Numbered from the stretch's first letter, positions 36,173-47,882 are shown. The stretch is 64,000 nucleotides of DNA from Lunularia cruciata (GCA_948567375.1 OX419756.1:11351001-11415000), one strand, 5' to 3'. Notes: generated from the sequence alone by a model not told the origin. Program-made: numbers and translations.

Positions 36173-36359
36173 GTCTCATACAAGCAAGGAAAACTCGCAA
36201 GGAAATAAGTCACTATTTCAAAGTGCTCACTCAGGTTCAACATCCATCATACTCTATGGATAGAAAATAGTATACCAACATGTAACCTTTATTATGATTA
36301 TATTAAAGATGAGTTATGGAAACTTGATAAACATTGTTAGTTTCTCCTAGATGCCACTC

Positions 36360-36760
36360 TTACCGCCTAGTGCCACTCCTTACCACTCAATTCCTCCCAT
36401 TTTTTTCTTCACCCTATCTAGTCGGCTCAAGATGCCACAAGTTGCCACAATTTGCTACTTAGTGCCGCCCATCAACTCTTTTTTGCAGCCGCTAGTCACT
36501 GCTCAATGTTGCACTTTGTTGAATTAAAGCCAACTAGTGCTCGTCGGTGCTTGTCGGTGCTCATGGGTGCTTGGAAGTGCTCACACGTGCTTGTAAGCAC
36601 TCATGGGTGCTTGTAAATGCTTGTAGGCACTTGTGTTCAATTGGTGGTGCTCCTAAGGGCTCATAGGTACTTGTGAGTAATCGATGACACTTGTCAATAC
36701 GCATCGATGCCTATTGGTACTGAGTGACGCCCGTAATGGGTTAAGTGTGGTGACTCGTGA
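36360..36760. repeat. GTGCTTGT-type degenerate short-unit repeat
   Basis: From about 36530 the units GTGCTCGT, GTGCTTGT, GTGCTCATGG and GTGCTTGG recur every 10-14 bases, preceded by AGTGCCACTC-type units. Related GTGC/GCAC-rich stretches occur at 39640-39900 and 40820-41090. No coding frame. Confidence 0.6.
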
Positions 36761-36975
36761 TGTGAGTGGTACACATAGGTGCCAGGTGATATACTATTTG
36801 ATGCACAAGGCACAATTGAGTATATAGGACATGAAAATATGAGAGTTAGACAAAAATATGAGATTTTCACAAGTGTAAACTAAAATATATATGAGTATAA
36901 AAGATAAATGTATACATGAGGATAAATGAACAAAAGATGTATATAAATGGGAGCCAATAAAACCTAAACCTGTCA

Positions 36976-39359
36976 CTATGATAGAGGAGGAGGTGAAGAA
37001 GAAGAGGGAGATGCATTATGGTGTCTAAGTGCTTCATCCTTAAGTCTACAACAATGTACATGATGTTGAATCTTAAATGGAATCAATGACTTCCATACGG
37101 GCCACTCGCTCTCATCCAAGTCTTGGTGCTTGATACTGCTAGCAAGAAGAGAATATGTGTCATTACTATAAGAAATCAGTCTACCTGATGTCCACTCCTC
37201 TTCTGCCCAACTAACAACAGACCTATTGTCATGGACAAATCTGTCCAAGGCACTCATCAAAGGGTCAAATGACCAAGTGTATGATGCTCTTTGTACCCTA
37301 TAAGGATGGAAGTGGGTAGGGTGGATAGCAACATGTGGATGGTTCCTATAATAAGAGAGTGCATAACTATCTAGGATCAAAAGATCATGAAGAGGTAAAC
37401 CTAATGAAGTAAGATGCTCATATGATCCAACTCTAATTCCTCTGAATTGAGAATCTTGCTGGATATCTGCAAAACACAAATAGGCCATGACGCAAGACCT
37501 GGTGTGAACTCCCTCCGGAAGTTTAGACCACTCCACTCATTCCGTAACAACCACTCCACTCCATCTAGAGTAAGATCTATCCACAAGATAACCTCAAAGC
37601 GTAGCAAACAGAAATGGATGAAATGGCTAACATCAAGACGGGCTATCCACCCTATCCGCTGGGACTGTGTGTGAGGGCACCAACCATGCCTAGTCATTCA
37701 GCTCTCCCATGCACAGAAACTTAAAGCACCATAAAGCCATAATGATGCCAAACAAGTAACATCCACAACAATAATCTTCTCTGTAGGAAGCCTAGGAAGA
37801 GGGTACGTGGAATATATTCTCTTGGTAGACAAAGCCTCTCTCTAAAATCAGTTTGAGTGCCCTGAGTCTCCACACTATGAGGTAACACATGGGTGGCATC
37901 AGTTTGGGTCTGCATCTCATGACAAGTATGGGTTTGTCGAGCAATGGTACATAGTCTTCATCCAAGATAAGCCACATGAGTCCTCATTTGAGCTAGACTA
38001 CTCTCACTCTCCTTTACCTAAACATGTGCACTCTTACACCTCTCTATAACATATGCTTACTCTCATGCCTCATTTTGTAATTGGACCCTATAACCCTCCG
38101 CCATGGCAGCGGCACCTAGTATATCCAAGTCCAAGTCAGCTGATCTCTGCTCTCTCTCCATCTCAAAAGTAAGCAAGGTCAGATGCCTCTCCTCCGTTAG
38201 ACCAAGTAAATCCTCTTGCTCACAAAGGAGTCTCTCTTGCTCTAAGGTGAAAACCCCATGCTTCTCAAAGCTCTCCAATCTACTCTTGTGCTCAAGCACT
38301 AATCTTTCCCTCTCCTCTACACTCTCCAATCTACTCTCACGCTCAAGCAATAATCTCTCTCTCTCTCCTCTACACTCTCCAATCTACTCTTGCGCTCAAG
38401 CACTAATCTCTCTCTCTCTTCTACAATATCCAATCTACTCTTGTGCTCAAGCACTAATCTCTCTCTACACTCTCCAATCTACTCTCATGCTCAAGGAGAT
38501 TTCTCTCTCTACACTCAGCCATTCAAACACAATCATCTAAACTGCAAGTGATGTCAACAGAACAAGAAGAAGGTGAAGGTACTCTAAAATGCATGGGGTC
38601 ACCAACACCCTTCACAAACAAAGAAAGTGATGAAGAGGAAGAAGAGGGAAAAGGAGCTATCTCAACAAAGGGAAAGGGTTGTGTCTCAACACAAATCTGT
38701 TGAACACTTGTTCACAAGTGATACATTTAGTTATCCATCAAGTACAAATTTGTATTTGAATTTACAAAATACACAAGTTCACAAGTTCATTAATTAAAGC
38801 TTCTTAAATGAACTCATTTATTAAATTTGGTAATAGTATATACAAAAGAAATTTGTATGTTTTCCAACATAAAAATAGATAAATAAATAAATAAATAAAG
38901 ATAAATAAATAAATATATGAAAAAACTCAAACATAATCATTTACTCACCATCCTCATCCTCCCCATCATCAATAGTCTCATCTGCATCCAAGCTATCTGT
39001 ATCGTCATGATCATCATCATGCTTTCCTTTGTGTATAATCTCCTCATCTCCATCACTAAGGTACATACGTCCTCCTCTGGAATGAAAGCTCTCTCTATAA
39101 AGAGATGAGTGAGTATCTACCCAAGGAAGGTGATCTTGAACTTGCGCCCCTTAGTACTCCTCAATTGGCTTTGCAAACTCCCCATCTTTGCAATGATAAC
39201 TCTAAATTCTAACTCTCCCCAATCATAATCCTCCACACCAAATCTCCTCAACTTGGTCTTGGTGTTGAGTGCCAAATGCCCATGTACAATCTTGGGCCTA
39301 ATAGTGGGTGCAACAAGTGCACCCATCAACTGGAGGAAAGCTCTAAACACATGATACAC
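36976..39359 (-). pseudogene. Unknown gene Y with repeat-encoded coiled coil
   Basis: Minus strand, order of frames: 39359-39117 (begins MYHVFRAFLQLMGALVA), 38350-38063 (coiled coil with RESRLESVEERERLVLE), 37977-37721, 37697-37401, and 37536-36976 (186 residues with GIRVGSYEHLTSLGLPLHDL, His-rich middle, Ser/Pro C-terminus). Stops and frameshifts separate them, so the gene is broken or contains introns I did not resolve. I do not recognise any domain. Lying between the SANT gene and the transposase, it may be a third gene of the same element or a captured gene. Confidence 0.4.
38262..38515 (-). repeat. About 50-bp minisatellite encoding coiled-coil heptads
   Basis: Four to five diverged units contain CTCCAATCTACTCT, then GCTCAAGCACTAATC, then a CT-rich run. 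On the minus strand they encode repeated SRLES-type segments with Glu/Arg-rich linkers, so the coiled coil of gene Y grew by tandem duplication. Confidence 0.75.
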
Positions 39360-39639
39360 ACATTGCCTTGTAAGATATCCTTTTGCAACCCTGTCCCTTT
39401 ATGGAAACTAGTCTGAAACAACTGTGTAAGGAACTATCCTCCATGTTGGTGTTCTCCACCTTGGCATTGCAAGTGCATCTCTAACTATATATGCGGTCCA
39501 TTGAAATTGCCTCCCTCTTACCAAACTTGTGCAAGAGACCTTGTCCCACAAACTCACAAATTCCATACATGGAAGAACCTACAAAACCCACCAAGAAATA
39601 ACCTTAAACTTCAATCATAAGGACCCTAAACAATGGGTG

Positions 39640-39900
39640 CCACTCAAAGCCACCCTTGGACAGGAAGAAAGCAACAAGTGCAGCTGGGTGGTGCTTGTTG
39701 CCGCCATTGAGTGCCATTGGGGAGTGCCCAAAGGTGCTTGCAGGGATAGGCGCCACCCGCGGGCACCGGGAGGACGCCCAATGCCACGCATAGATGCCCG
39801 TTGATGTTGCCCAAAGGCGCAGTTGTGCTGGAAGCAGCTGTAGGATAGGGCATTTTGGAAAGCACATTGAGATGGCACTGAATGCCGCTCAAAGATACTG
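39640..39900. repeat. GC-rich GTGCC tract
   Basis: Locally far richer in GC than its surroundings, with recurring AGTGCCA, GGTGCTTG and GGGCACCGGG blocks. Frames on both strands are open by composition and do not look like protein. Related to 36360-36760 and 40820-41090. Confidence 0.55.
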
Positions 39901-40364
39901 GGAGTTGCTAGCATAAAAAGTTTAGGGTTTAGGGTTGGTGTTGGATGGCACTGGAAGATGTCAGAAGGTGCTAAGGGACAAGGCTGTGAAACATTGACAA
40001 TTTAGAAGTCTACCTGCATAAATCATAATCTTGAGGTCCTGAAACGTTTGAAAGTAGAGAGAAATGAAGAGAAAAATTAAGAAGATTTGAAGAATACCTC
40101 TGGACATGGGTAGTGAAGTCCAAATGTAATTTTGAGGCCAATAACATTCAAATCAACCTCCCAAATTCCAAAGACAGCAGTTTGAATCTGATGTTTGTCC
40201 AGCCAGCACCACTTGATGAAATTTACTGGGTGTTGAATGGTATGAAAAGCTATGAGCCAATCTACTTCCTGAGTATTTCTCATGTCGGGTCCGTCAACGA
40301 TCTTTTCATATCCCTAGATTTTTGCCATGGTTCAAATTCAGTTTACAATCTGCTCTTCCTCTCT

Positions 40365-40485
40365 ATCTCTTGAATGCTCTCCTGCTCCTCCTCTGTATCT
40401 CAAATGCTCTCTTCCTCTCTTTCTTGAATGCTCTCTTCCTCTCTTTCTTGAATGCTCTCTTCCTCTCTTCCTCTTGAATGCTCTC
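40365..40485. repeat. CTCTTCCTCTCTTTCTTGAATG minisatellite
   Basis: Units of about 24-28 bp containing TCTTGAATGCTCT and TTCCTCTC recur five or so times with small variations. No gene. Confidence 0.75.
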
Positions 40486-40819
40486 CTTCAATTCAAAATC
40501 TGAATTTTGCTCTTCCTCTCAAAGTTCCAACTCTCTCAAACCCCACAGCAAGTTGGCCTCCTTCAAACAATGTGATTTGCCTCCTTCAGCAAGTTTGGTT
40601 CCTTTGAGTTTGCTCCTTCAAACACTCTATACTGTGAAATGACTCCTTCAAACACCCCACACCCAAGTGGTGAAATGACTTGAAATGACTTCTATTCAAA
40701 TCTAAAAAGAGGAAGGTTTATATAGCCCTACACTGGAAAGAAAGTTTGAATATCCAAACACCCAAAATGTGCACATTAAGTGTAAAAATCAATATTTTAG
40801 AGAAAGAACTCAAATCTTG

Positions 40820-41090
40820 AGTGGCAACATGCGGCACTCCATGTCGCCAACTAGCACGCCCAAGTGTTACATAAATTACACAACACCTACCAGTGCCACT
40901 CGGCACCAACAAGTGCAATAATTTATTTAATTTAGAGGGTGGTCCCCAATGCACTCTAGTGCCTACAAGTGCCATTGCGTGGTGCCTACCGCCGCAAGAA
41001 AATTGTTGGCAAGTTGGGGGGCGGCTCCTAGCATGTACGAGCACCATTGCAAGGCGTCTACAAGCATCATGGGGCCACTTAAACTTTTTT
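40820..41090. repeat. Third GTGCC/GCACC-rich tract
   Basis: Recurring ACAAGTGCCA, CGGCACC and AGTGCCTACAAG blocks, about 0.5 kb upstream in plus coordinates of the transposase gene's 3' end. Probably the same sequence type as 36360-36760. Confidence 0.5.
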
Positions 41091-41425
41091 CCAACAACAT
41101 ACATCTAGTGACTTTGAGGTGTAATCTCACCCAACACCACACTATGTAGTGTAAGCTCGAGCCCTACAAATGTATAGATTAAGCTTTCAAGAATTCTTTT
41201 TGCATCACGAGAATTCTTATTCCAACTCATGGTCTAAGTAAGAGGTAGCAAACATTTTTTTAAACTTGGTGTTGGTGATAAAATACAAGAAACATTACCA
41301 AAGTATGAGATATGAGATGAAGAGTTGAAAAATAAATAATTTATTACATGGAAACTCACTCAATTAAGTTTATCATTATTATGATAATCAAGGCAATGTT
41401 GCATCACCCTTGATTTACTTTCTTT

Positions 41426-42742
41426 TCAACCAAGTTCTATACCATGAAAGATATTTCTGAATCTATTTGAGTTTCCTTGTAAATCCTCCATCGTCATCTG
41501 ACCAAACATCATACTTATTGTTAGAAAATTTTGTAAAATAATACACACTAATATCCACTTTAACAAATAAGCATTTCTACTATTGTCTTTGGGTTGCACT
41601 CTTAGTTCACAAAGAGAATGCCATCTAGCTTTCAATACTCATATACAATGCTCATTTATCACTCTTGCCTTTGCCACATATTTATTAAACTCTTGCTTGT
41701 CTTGTGATCGGGGCTGCTTGAAAGCAGGGACTAGGTGATGCATGGGTACGTAACTTGAATCACCTAAAAGGTACTCTTTTGCCTCAAAATTTTGACAACT
41801 CACTCTTTGGTTCAAATCATTCCATAGTGATAATTTTTTCAAACAAGTCATGTCATGACATGACCTTGGCATTCCTGCAAATAAACAAGTCAAATTATAC
41901 TTTAAGTAAACCATACAAAGAGGATCACCAATGCATTGAAAGTACATAACAAAACAACACATAACATAGAATGTACCTTTGGAAAAATGTATAGTTCTCC
42001 TTGTATCATCACAAATCACTTGGCCATTTATAGAATATGAACCCTTGCAGCTGAAATATATTTCCCCGTCCATTGTTGGTTGAGCTGCAAGAGGAAACAA
42101 TGTTCCATCTACCCAACCAGCACAACCAGGAAAACCTTTTTGTGCAGAAGCAGTGGATATCCTCCTCCTCTCCTCCAACTTGGGCCAAACAACTTGACTC
42201 CTCATCACATCTAATATGGCTATCATAACTCTATGAGTAAAAGAAATTGTTGAACCAGCACTAATGCCCCAAATATTTAAACCCCATGGAACACAAGCTC
42301 CATTGCAGTGATGCACAAATCTATCCAAGGCTAGGGCAACTTGGATCCACACATGTGTTTGCTCTATTTGGTAGCCTTTTTCAAAAATCATGTGAGTCTT
42401 AATCAAATCCACTAATGTTGAAAAAGAATTGACATCCATTCTAGTAAACTGGTGAAAGGCCTTTGTATCAAGATTTCTAAAATACTCTATCACAAACTCT
42501 CTACTACAAGGGCAAGTAACACTGGGTTCCAAGTAGCAATGAGTATGTGCATACTCCCACCTACTAAGAAAAAATTCTAGCATATTTAAATCTCCTCCCA
42601 ATTCTTCTTCTTTGTCTTCATCTTCTAGTCCTTGTAGCGATATCTCCAAATCTAACCAAATCATCCATTGAATACATTTTCTAATATTTATAGTTAGTAC
42701 TACATGAGTGCTCCCTCTTGGCATGACTTGATTCTTAACCAC
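41426..42742 (-). pseudogene. PIF/Harbinger transposase (HARBI1-like, DDE_Tnp_4)
   Basis: One open frame of 367 residues (42742-41639) ends at a TGA, and the protein clearly continues beyond it with VLKARWHSLCELRVQP (41636-41426). Catalytic blocks: GWVDGTLFPL (first Asp), GMPRSCHDMTC (second Asp), and ARVINEHCI before the stop (the Glu helix, usually R-x-x-x-E-x-x-x-G-x-L-K-x-R-W). The stretch 41875-41976 is a GT-AG intron of 102 nt, open in frame, which separates IHFSK from GMPRS. The N-terminal part with RMDVNSFSTLV and QVALALDRF matches the Harbinger helix-turn-helix region. Nearly intact; one stop decides its status. Confidence 0.85.
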
Positions 42743-42779
42743 AATAGATAACTCTTTATCGGCAAAGGGTCATCTCTAT

Positions 42780-43540
42780 TCTCTATGCATAGAACAAAAA
42801 AAAAATCTCACAAATTTCATTCCGTAATAAGAAAACAAGTTCATGAATTTCATTTCATCACTCAAGGGGGAACAAGTGCATACATTTCATAGTTGTACCA
42901 AGAGACAACAATCATAAATTAAACATTTTTAAATACTGAAATTGAGGATTTTTGAGAGTAACCCTTCAAACAAAATCACTCCTCCTTCTAACCTTCCCAC
43001 AACATGCACTCAAATCTTCTTACTCCAAAAAAATTCACTCCTACTTCCAACTTTGGCTCTAGGTCTCTCAAATCTTCTTCCGCTGTCATTTTTTGCATGC
43101 CCTCAAATCTTTCCACTCATGGTCCCTCCAATCTTCCTACATGGTCAAAAATCATGTTTTGGGTTGTCTCGTGCATAAATCTGTCAACTTTTGATTACCA
43201 CAGGTGTTCTTGAACATCATGGATGCTCCCTTTGGTAGCTGCCGCTATCATTCTAACCACAAAATACCTACTTTATTAACCCTAATTGTAATCAATGCAC
43301 TACGGAGTGATAACAAAAAGTTCCTTATCCCTTATTTTCTACAAACCACCTCATATAGAGTGTGCTAATAATAAGGAACTTGGCCCAAACTCTATAGCAA
43401 GACCCTTTCTACCTCCCATTCACACCATGTACCAATTTAGTCAATGCTTTGTAACTATCTATATGAAACATTGTGAAAATTTGTATAACTATTTCTGACA
43501 CCCCCCTAATACTTTGGTGGACCAGTTCCTATGGAATTAG
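42780..43540. other. Flank upstream of the transposase, no gene
   Basis: Contains the presumed promoter side of the minus-strand transposase and, towards 43500, the unknown end of the inserted block. Only short frames are present, and no clear inverted terminal repeat was found. Confidence 0.4.
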
Positions 43541-43549
43541 GCAACATTT

Positions 43550-44390
43550 GGTTTTAAAAACAAGGAGCACAACCGCTCTAAGGAGGACAGGGACGGGTTG
43601 AAGAAAGAAGAGATGGGGTCTCACAAGGGGAAGTGACTTGAGCAGAACAACATTGTTGTTATAATTGCAGCCAAGTTAGGCACCTAACCATCAATTTTCA
43701 TACTTGTTTTCCTAGAGGCCCTCAGCTTCCATACAGGTGATCTTGAACAACATGGAGAGACAAATTGAAGAAGAGGATGCAAAAATCACATTGGAAAACA
43801 AAGATCACCAATAAATATACCTTGTGGCCTTACTAGCTCAATGGAGAATCAAAAGAAGAGGGGAAGGAAGAGGACAAGTGTGTAGAGATTGAGGAAAACA
43901 AACTCACAATTGATTGTTGTAAATGGAGTACTAGAAGGTAATCAAGTGGAAGTATTGATAGACCTTGGAGTAATAGAGAATTTCTTATCTCACTCTATTG
44001 CAATAAGGTTAGGGATGGATCTAGAGAAGGACATGAATGGAGAAGTAGAATTACCTAATGGGTAGACATAGAGGATTGAGTCATTGCCTAGAAAGGTAGC
44101 ACTCTTTGTAGGAGAATATCAAGAAGCAATTGAATGGCAAGTGATACAATTAGCTCATTATGATGCAATCTTAGGCATATTGTGGATAGAGCACTACAAC
44201 CCCACAGTAGATTGGAAGAACAAAGTAGTGAAACCTTTCCAATGGATCATTGGGATTAAAGATAAAGCACACAAGCAAGAATTACCTCTCTATGTCATAG
44301 GAACAACAACTATCTATAAGACAGATAGATGTTTCATGGACCTAATAAGAGAAGTCTAGAGTGCACAATTCCATAGATAAATTCTTGAAA
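43550..44390 (+). pseudogene. Zinc knuckle and protease of element D
   Basis: CYNCSQVRH at 43657-43683 gives C-x2-C-x4-H with the last Cys lost. The protease frame reads VLIDLGVIENFLSHSIA (about 43951-44004; family VLIDSGATxNFIS), and 44084-44359 holds the typical YDAILGILWIEHYNPTVDW (family D-x-I-L-G-x-x-W-L). Confidence 0.8.
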
Positions 44391-44392
44391 AA

Positions 44393-45030
44393 TTGAAAGA
44401 TGTGATCAATGAGTTTCAATATATCTTCCTGTATGACCTATCTTCAAGATTACCACCAAAAAGGAGAGTAGATCATAAAATCAAGATAATTCATCAAAAG
44501 ACACCTCCTTGTAAGATCCCATATCATCTATCACCTCATGAGTTGGAGGAGTGTAAGGCTCAAATCAAGGATATGCTACAAAAAGGGATTATTACTGTAT
44601 AGGGCTCTTGTCTTGTTTGTGAAGAAAGAAGATGGTACAATGCGCATGTGCATTAACTATCAAGGCCTAAATCAACAAAAAATAAAGAATAAATACCCCT
44701 TACCTTACATGGATGACCTGTTCAATCAACTCAATGGGGCAAAATACTTCACCAAACTTGATTTGTGAAGTAGCTACAACTAAATCCGGATTTTGGAGGA
44801 AGATGTCTATAAAAATGCCTTTCAAACAAGGTATGGTCATTTTGAGTACTTGGTGATGCTGTTTGGCCTCACCAACACATTGGTCACTTTCATGAGTTTG
44901 ATGAATGAGATATTTTGTCCATACTTGGATAAATCTATTATCATTTTCATAGATGACATCCTTATCTACAACAAGACAATGATCAAACACAAGCAACATC
45001 TAGGAGAAGTCCTCTTGATTCTTTGACAAA
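44393..45030 (+). pseudogene. Reverse transcriptase of element D
   Basis: Blocks in order: [60 protein letters not shown], and the catalytic [11 protein letters not shown] with both Asp residues kept. Two frame changes and a TGA after FTKLDL break it. Confidence 0.9.
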
Positions 45031-45151
45031 ATCAATTGTATGCCAAAATCTCAAAATGTGAGTTTTGTAAGTCTCAAGTAGACTATTTAGTGCTAAGAGT
45101 AAGTGTAAAAGGGATCCAAGTGTTAACAAATAAAATAGAGTTCATTAAAAA

Positions 45152-45657
45152 ATGGAGTGCTCTAGAAGATTAGACTCAACTCAAGAGTTTCTTGGGATTG
45201 ATAGGGTTCTATCATCAATTTATCAAGGATTTCTCCAAGGTTTTACAACCTCTAATGGGACTACTTGGCAAGTGGAAGAAGTGGATGTGGAGAACCACAC
45301 AAGAATTGGCATTTCAAGAATTGAAAGATGCATTATCACATGCACCAATCTTGAAATGGTATGACCCAAAATGGCCAATCAAGTTGGCTATAGATGCATC
45401 AAGCATAGCAATAGGAGCAATCCTACAACAAGACTGATATGACAGATGACACTCAATTGCATATTTCTCTCAAAAGTTGTTACCAACAGAATCCAACTAT
45501 CACACCACTAAATGAGAAGAGTTGGCCATTGTCCTTGCAACCAACCATTGAAAGCACTATCTTGGCAAGAAGGCATTTGTAGTAGAGATATACCACAAAC
45601 CTCTAATCTACCTTAAGACACAAATTTTTTTATCTTGTTGATAAATATGGTGGGCTA
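45152..45657 (+). pseudogene. RNase H of element D
   Basis: GLIGFYHQFIKDFSKVLQPL (connection), AFQELKDALSHAPIL, and KLAIDASSIAIGAILQQ (family first catalytic Asp). The conserved KxEELAIVLA and NHxKHYL segments follow with Trp codons turned into TGA (45513 and 45549). Cut at its 3' end by the family-B LTR. Confidence 0.85.
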
Positions 45658-46332
45658 TGAACCGGCATGTCTCTCACTTAGGATGAACCTCTGATGGCTG
45701 TTATAGTAGTGCACCATGGACTAAGAAGGCAAAGAATCCCAACTCCATCATACTTCTCCAAGGCTAACACTCCAAGACCCAAACCATTGCTCACTAGAGA
45801 ATTCAATGAGAGAGAGATAATTGCAAATGAAAGGATAATAAGGACCTCTTCATCCTTAGTTATATATTTGTGAAATAGTTATGCACCAAAGTCACTAATT
45901 ATTGCAATAACTCAAGTGACTAGGCTAAAAGTCAAATAAAGTAAAATAGCTAAAAGAATATCCATTCTCCTAAACATGTGGTCTTATCTTGATCCAACCA
46001 TTAAGTCAAGGATTATTTCACATGGGCTATCCTTGGACTATAGAAGAATCTAAAGCAAAATGGTTTATGGACCCAAGAGTTCTCAACTATTTCCTCAGAG
46101 CCAAAACACATAGAAATAATACCAAGTCAACACACTAGAATCCAAAATAGTGGTGATCATTTTTTCTACTTCCTCTAAAGTAAGGTCCTTTCTATCTTAG
46201 CTATGACTAACTTTAGCTAATCATGACCAATGTAAAACCATCATTTATCTCTATATATATAATATCTCTCAAGTACTTGTAATATCAAACTAAATAGCAT
46301 GATAGCACACACATGCACAAGTGGGTATTATA
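45658..46332 (-). repeat. LTR of family B inserted in element D
   Basis: Same family and orientation as the LTRs of element E (plus-strand start TGAACCGGC, shared ATGGACTAAGAAGGCAA, end GGGTATTATA). No internal family-B sequence adjoins it, so it is probably a solo LTR. A clean target duplication was not seen. Confidence 0.8.
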
Positions 46333-46559
46333 GGGTGGAGTGGATACAAAGGTTTACACATGATGATCACATATGTGGAAAGAAAGATGCAACTTGTAGA
46401 TGCATTTGCCCAAATGCCCATGGTTAACAATCTGGTGATAAAGATGAACCCTAAATTTTAGCCAAGGATTCTCGCTGTTACAAAAATTGACCCATAGATT
46501 GTAGGAGCTTGATCATCCAAAAGTGTCACTAGTGCCCAAGGACTTGCTTTTTGTGATAA

Positions 46560-47180
46560 CAGGTTATGGATCTCAGATGACATGGACATTAGAACCACCA
46601 TCCTAGTAGAATGTCATGTTTTTGCCATTGCAAGTCATGTTGGAGTGGGCAAAACCTTGGATGTAGCTAAAAGCCATTACTATTGGCTCAAGATGAGCAA
46701 CAATGTGATGGAGTATGTTCAAAGTTGTCTACTTTATCAACAAAATAAAGTTTCTAAAATAAAGCTCCTATAGGACTCCTTCAACCCCTTCCTATTCCTA
46801 CACAACATTGGGAACAAGTAAACATGGATCTGGTTTGCAAATTGCCAAGACTACTTATGGGTTTGACTCCATCGTAGTCTTTGTTGACCAACTCAATAAA
46901 ATGATTCATGTGCATCCTACCACCAAGGACATGATTGCTCCACAATTAGCTCAATTGTACTTGGATGCAATCCTTTCTCACCATGGATTATCTCAAGTGC
47001 TCATCATTGATAGAGGCACTCAATTCACCAATTTGTTTTAGAGAACACTTTTCTGTTTCTTCAGAACCAAATTGGCCATGTCCATAGCTTACCATCCATA
47101 TACCAATGGAAAAACTGAGTGGGCTACTTGCACTATTGAAGACATGCTTTGAGGTTTCATCTTAGAGGAGCAAGAAAGGT
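46560..47180 (+). pseudogene. Integrase of element D
   Basis: Zinc-binding part ECHVFAIASHVG followed by YYWLKMSNN and YVQSCLLYQQNK (H-H-C-C). Core: VVFVDQLNKMIHVHPTT (first Asp), LIIDRGTQFTNLF (second Asp), and YHPYTNGKTEWATCTIEDML (Glu). Broken by stops. Confidence 0.88.
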
Positions 47181-47439
47181 GTGACACCTTACTCCTAGTG
47201 GTGAAATTTGCATACAACAATTCATTGAATGCATCCATATAGGCCACACCATTTGTCCTCATGTATGGAGAGCATCCTTTCACACCTTTGAGCTTGATGA
47301 AGATCTGCCTGGTGGATACCAATGTGGATGTTGTCAATACTTTTGTTTCTTGAATTCAACAAGGAGTAGAGAATGCCAAACACAAGTTGCAGGTCACCCA
47401 AAATTGATAGAAACAATACATAGATGCACATTTTTGCCA

Positions 47440-47882
47440 CATGGAATTCAATGTTGGGGATCAAGTTTGGCTATAAACAACCAATCTCATATTAGTTGCC
47501 CTCGTAAGCTCGGACCTCATTGTAGGAGCCTTTTCCCATCCTTTGTCAAATCAAATGTAGTGGCCTATCACCTCAAGCTACCACCACACATGAAGACCCA
47601 TCCAACATTTCATGTTTCCTTACTATGTAGATATGGATCTTGACAACTCCACTTTTCTCGCCATAGAAGAAATTTGACCTTGTCTAACACTCATTGATGA
47701 CACAAAGGAATATGAAGTAGAACACATTTATGGTACTCACCATCCATGTGTAGAATATCTTGTACATTAGAAAGGGTACCCACTATATGAGGCAACATGG
47801 GAGCCAATAGCCAACTTGACCAATGCATTGGTGTTAGTGAAATCTTTTGAGCAACAACTTTGCAACAAAGATGTTGCATCTT
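47440..47882 (+). pseudogene. Integrase C-terminus and chromodomain of element D
   Basis: AYHLKLPPHMKTHPTFHVSLL is the usual gypsy integrase tail. It is followed at 47709-47860 by a chromodomain with YEVEHIYGTHHPCVEYLV, then KGYPLYEATWEP and NLTNALVLVKSFEQQ. The conserved Trp before KGYP is a TAG (47768-47770). Chromodomains of such elements bind histone marks and can guide integration into heterochromatin. Confidence 0.85.

Larger units (their letters stand above)
34500..43540. mobile_element. About 9-kb Harbinger-containing insertion in element D
   Basis: The gag remains of D stop near 34480 and its zinc-knuckle region resumes near 43550. The DNA between carries a Myb/SANT-like gene (+), an unknown coiled-coil gene (-) and a PIF/Harbinger transposase (-). 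Those are the two gene classes typical of PIF/Harbinger elements. I could not identify terminal inverted repeats or a TTA/TAA duplication by eye, so exact ends, and whether it is one element or several, stay open. Confidence 0.45.

Noticed and set aside
38880-38915. AAATAAATAAATAAAT microsatellite
   Set aside because: Ordinary short tandem repeat without context.
39604-39914. Several overlapping frames of 80-100 residues on both strands
   Set aside because: Openness comes from the GC-rich GTGCC tract; residues follow the DNA repeat and no protein family fits.
39921-39936. TTTAGGGTTTAGGGTT, plant telomere-type repeat
   Set aside because: Only two units; far too short for an interstitial telomere, and no capped end or array nearby.
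41755-41949. Plus-strand frame opposite the Harbinger transposase
   Set aside because: Antisense of the transposase exon and intron; shadow.
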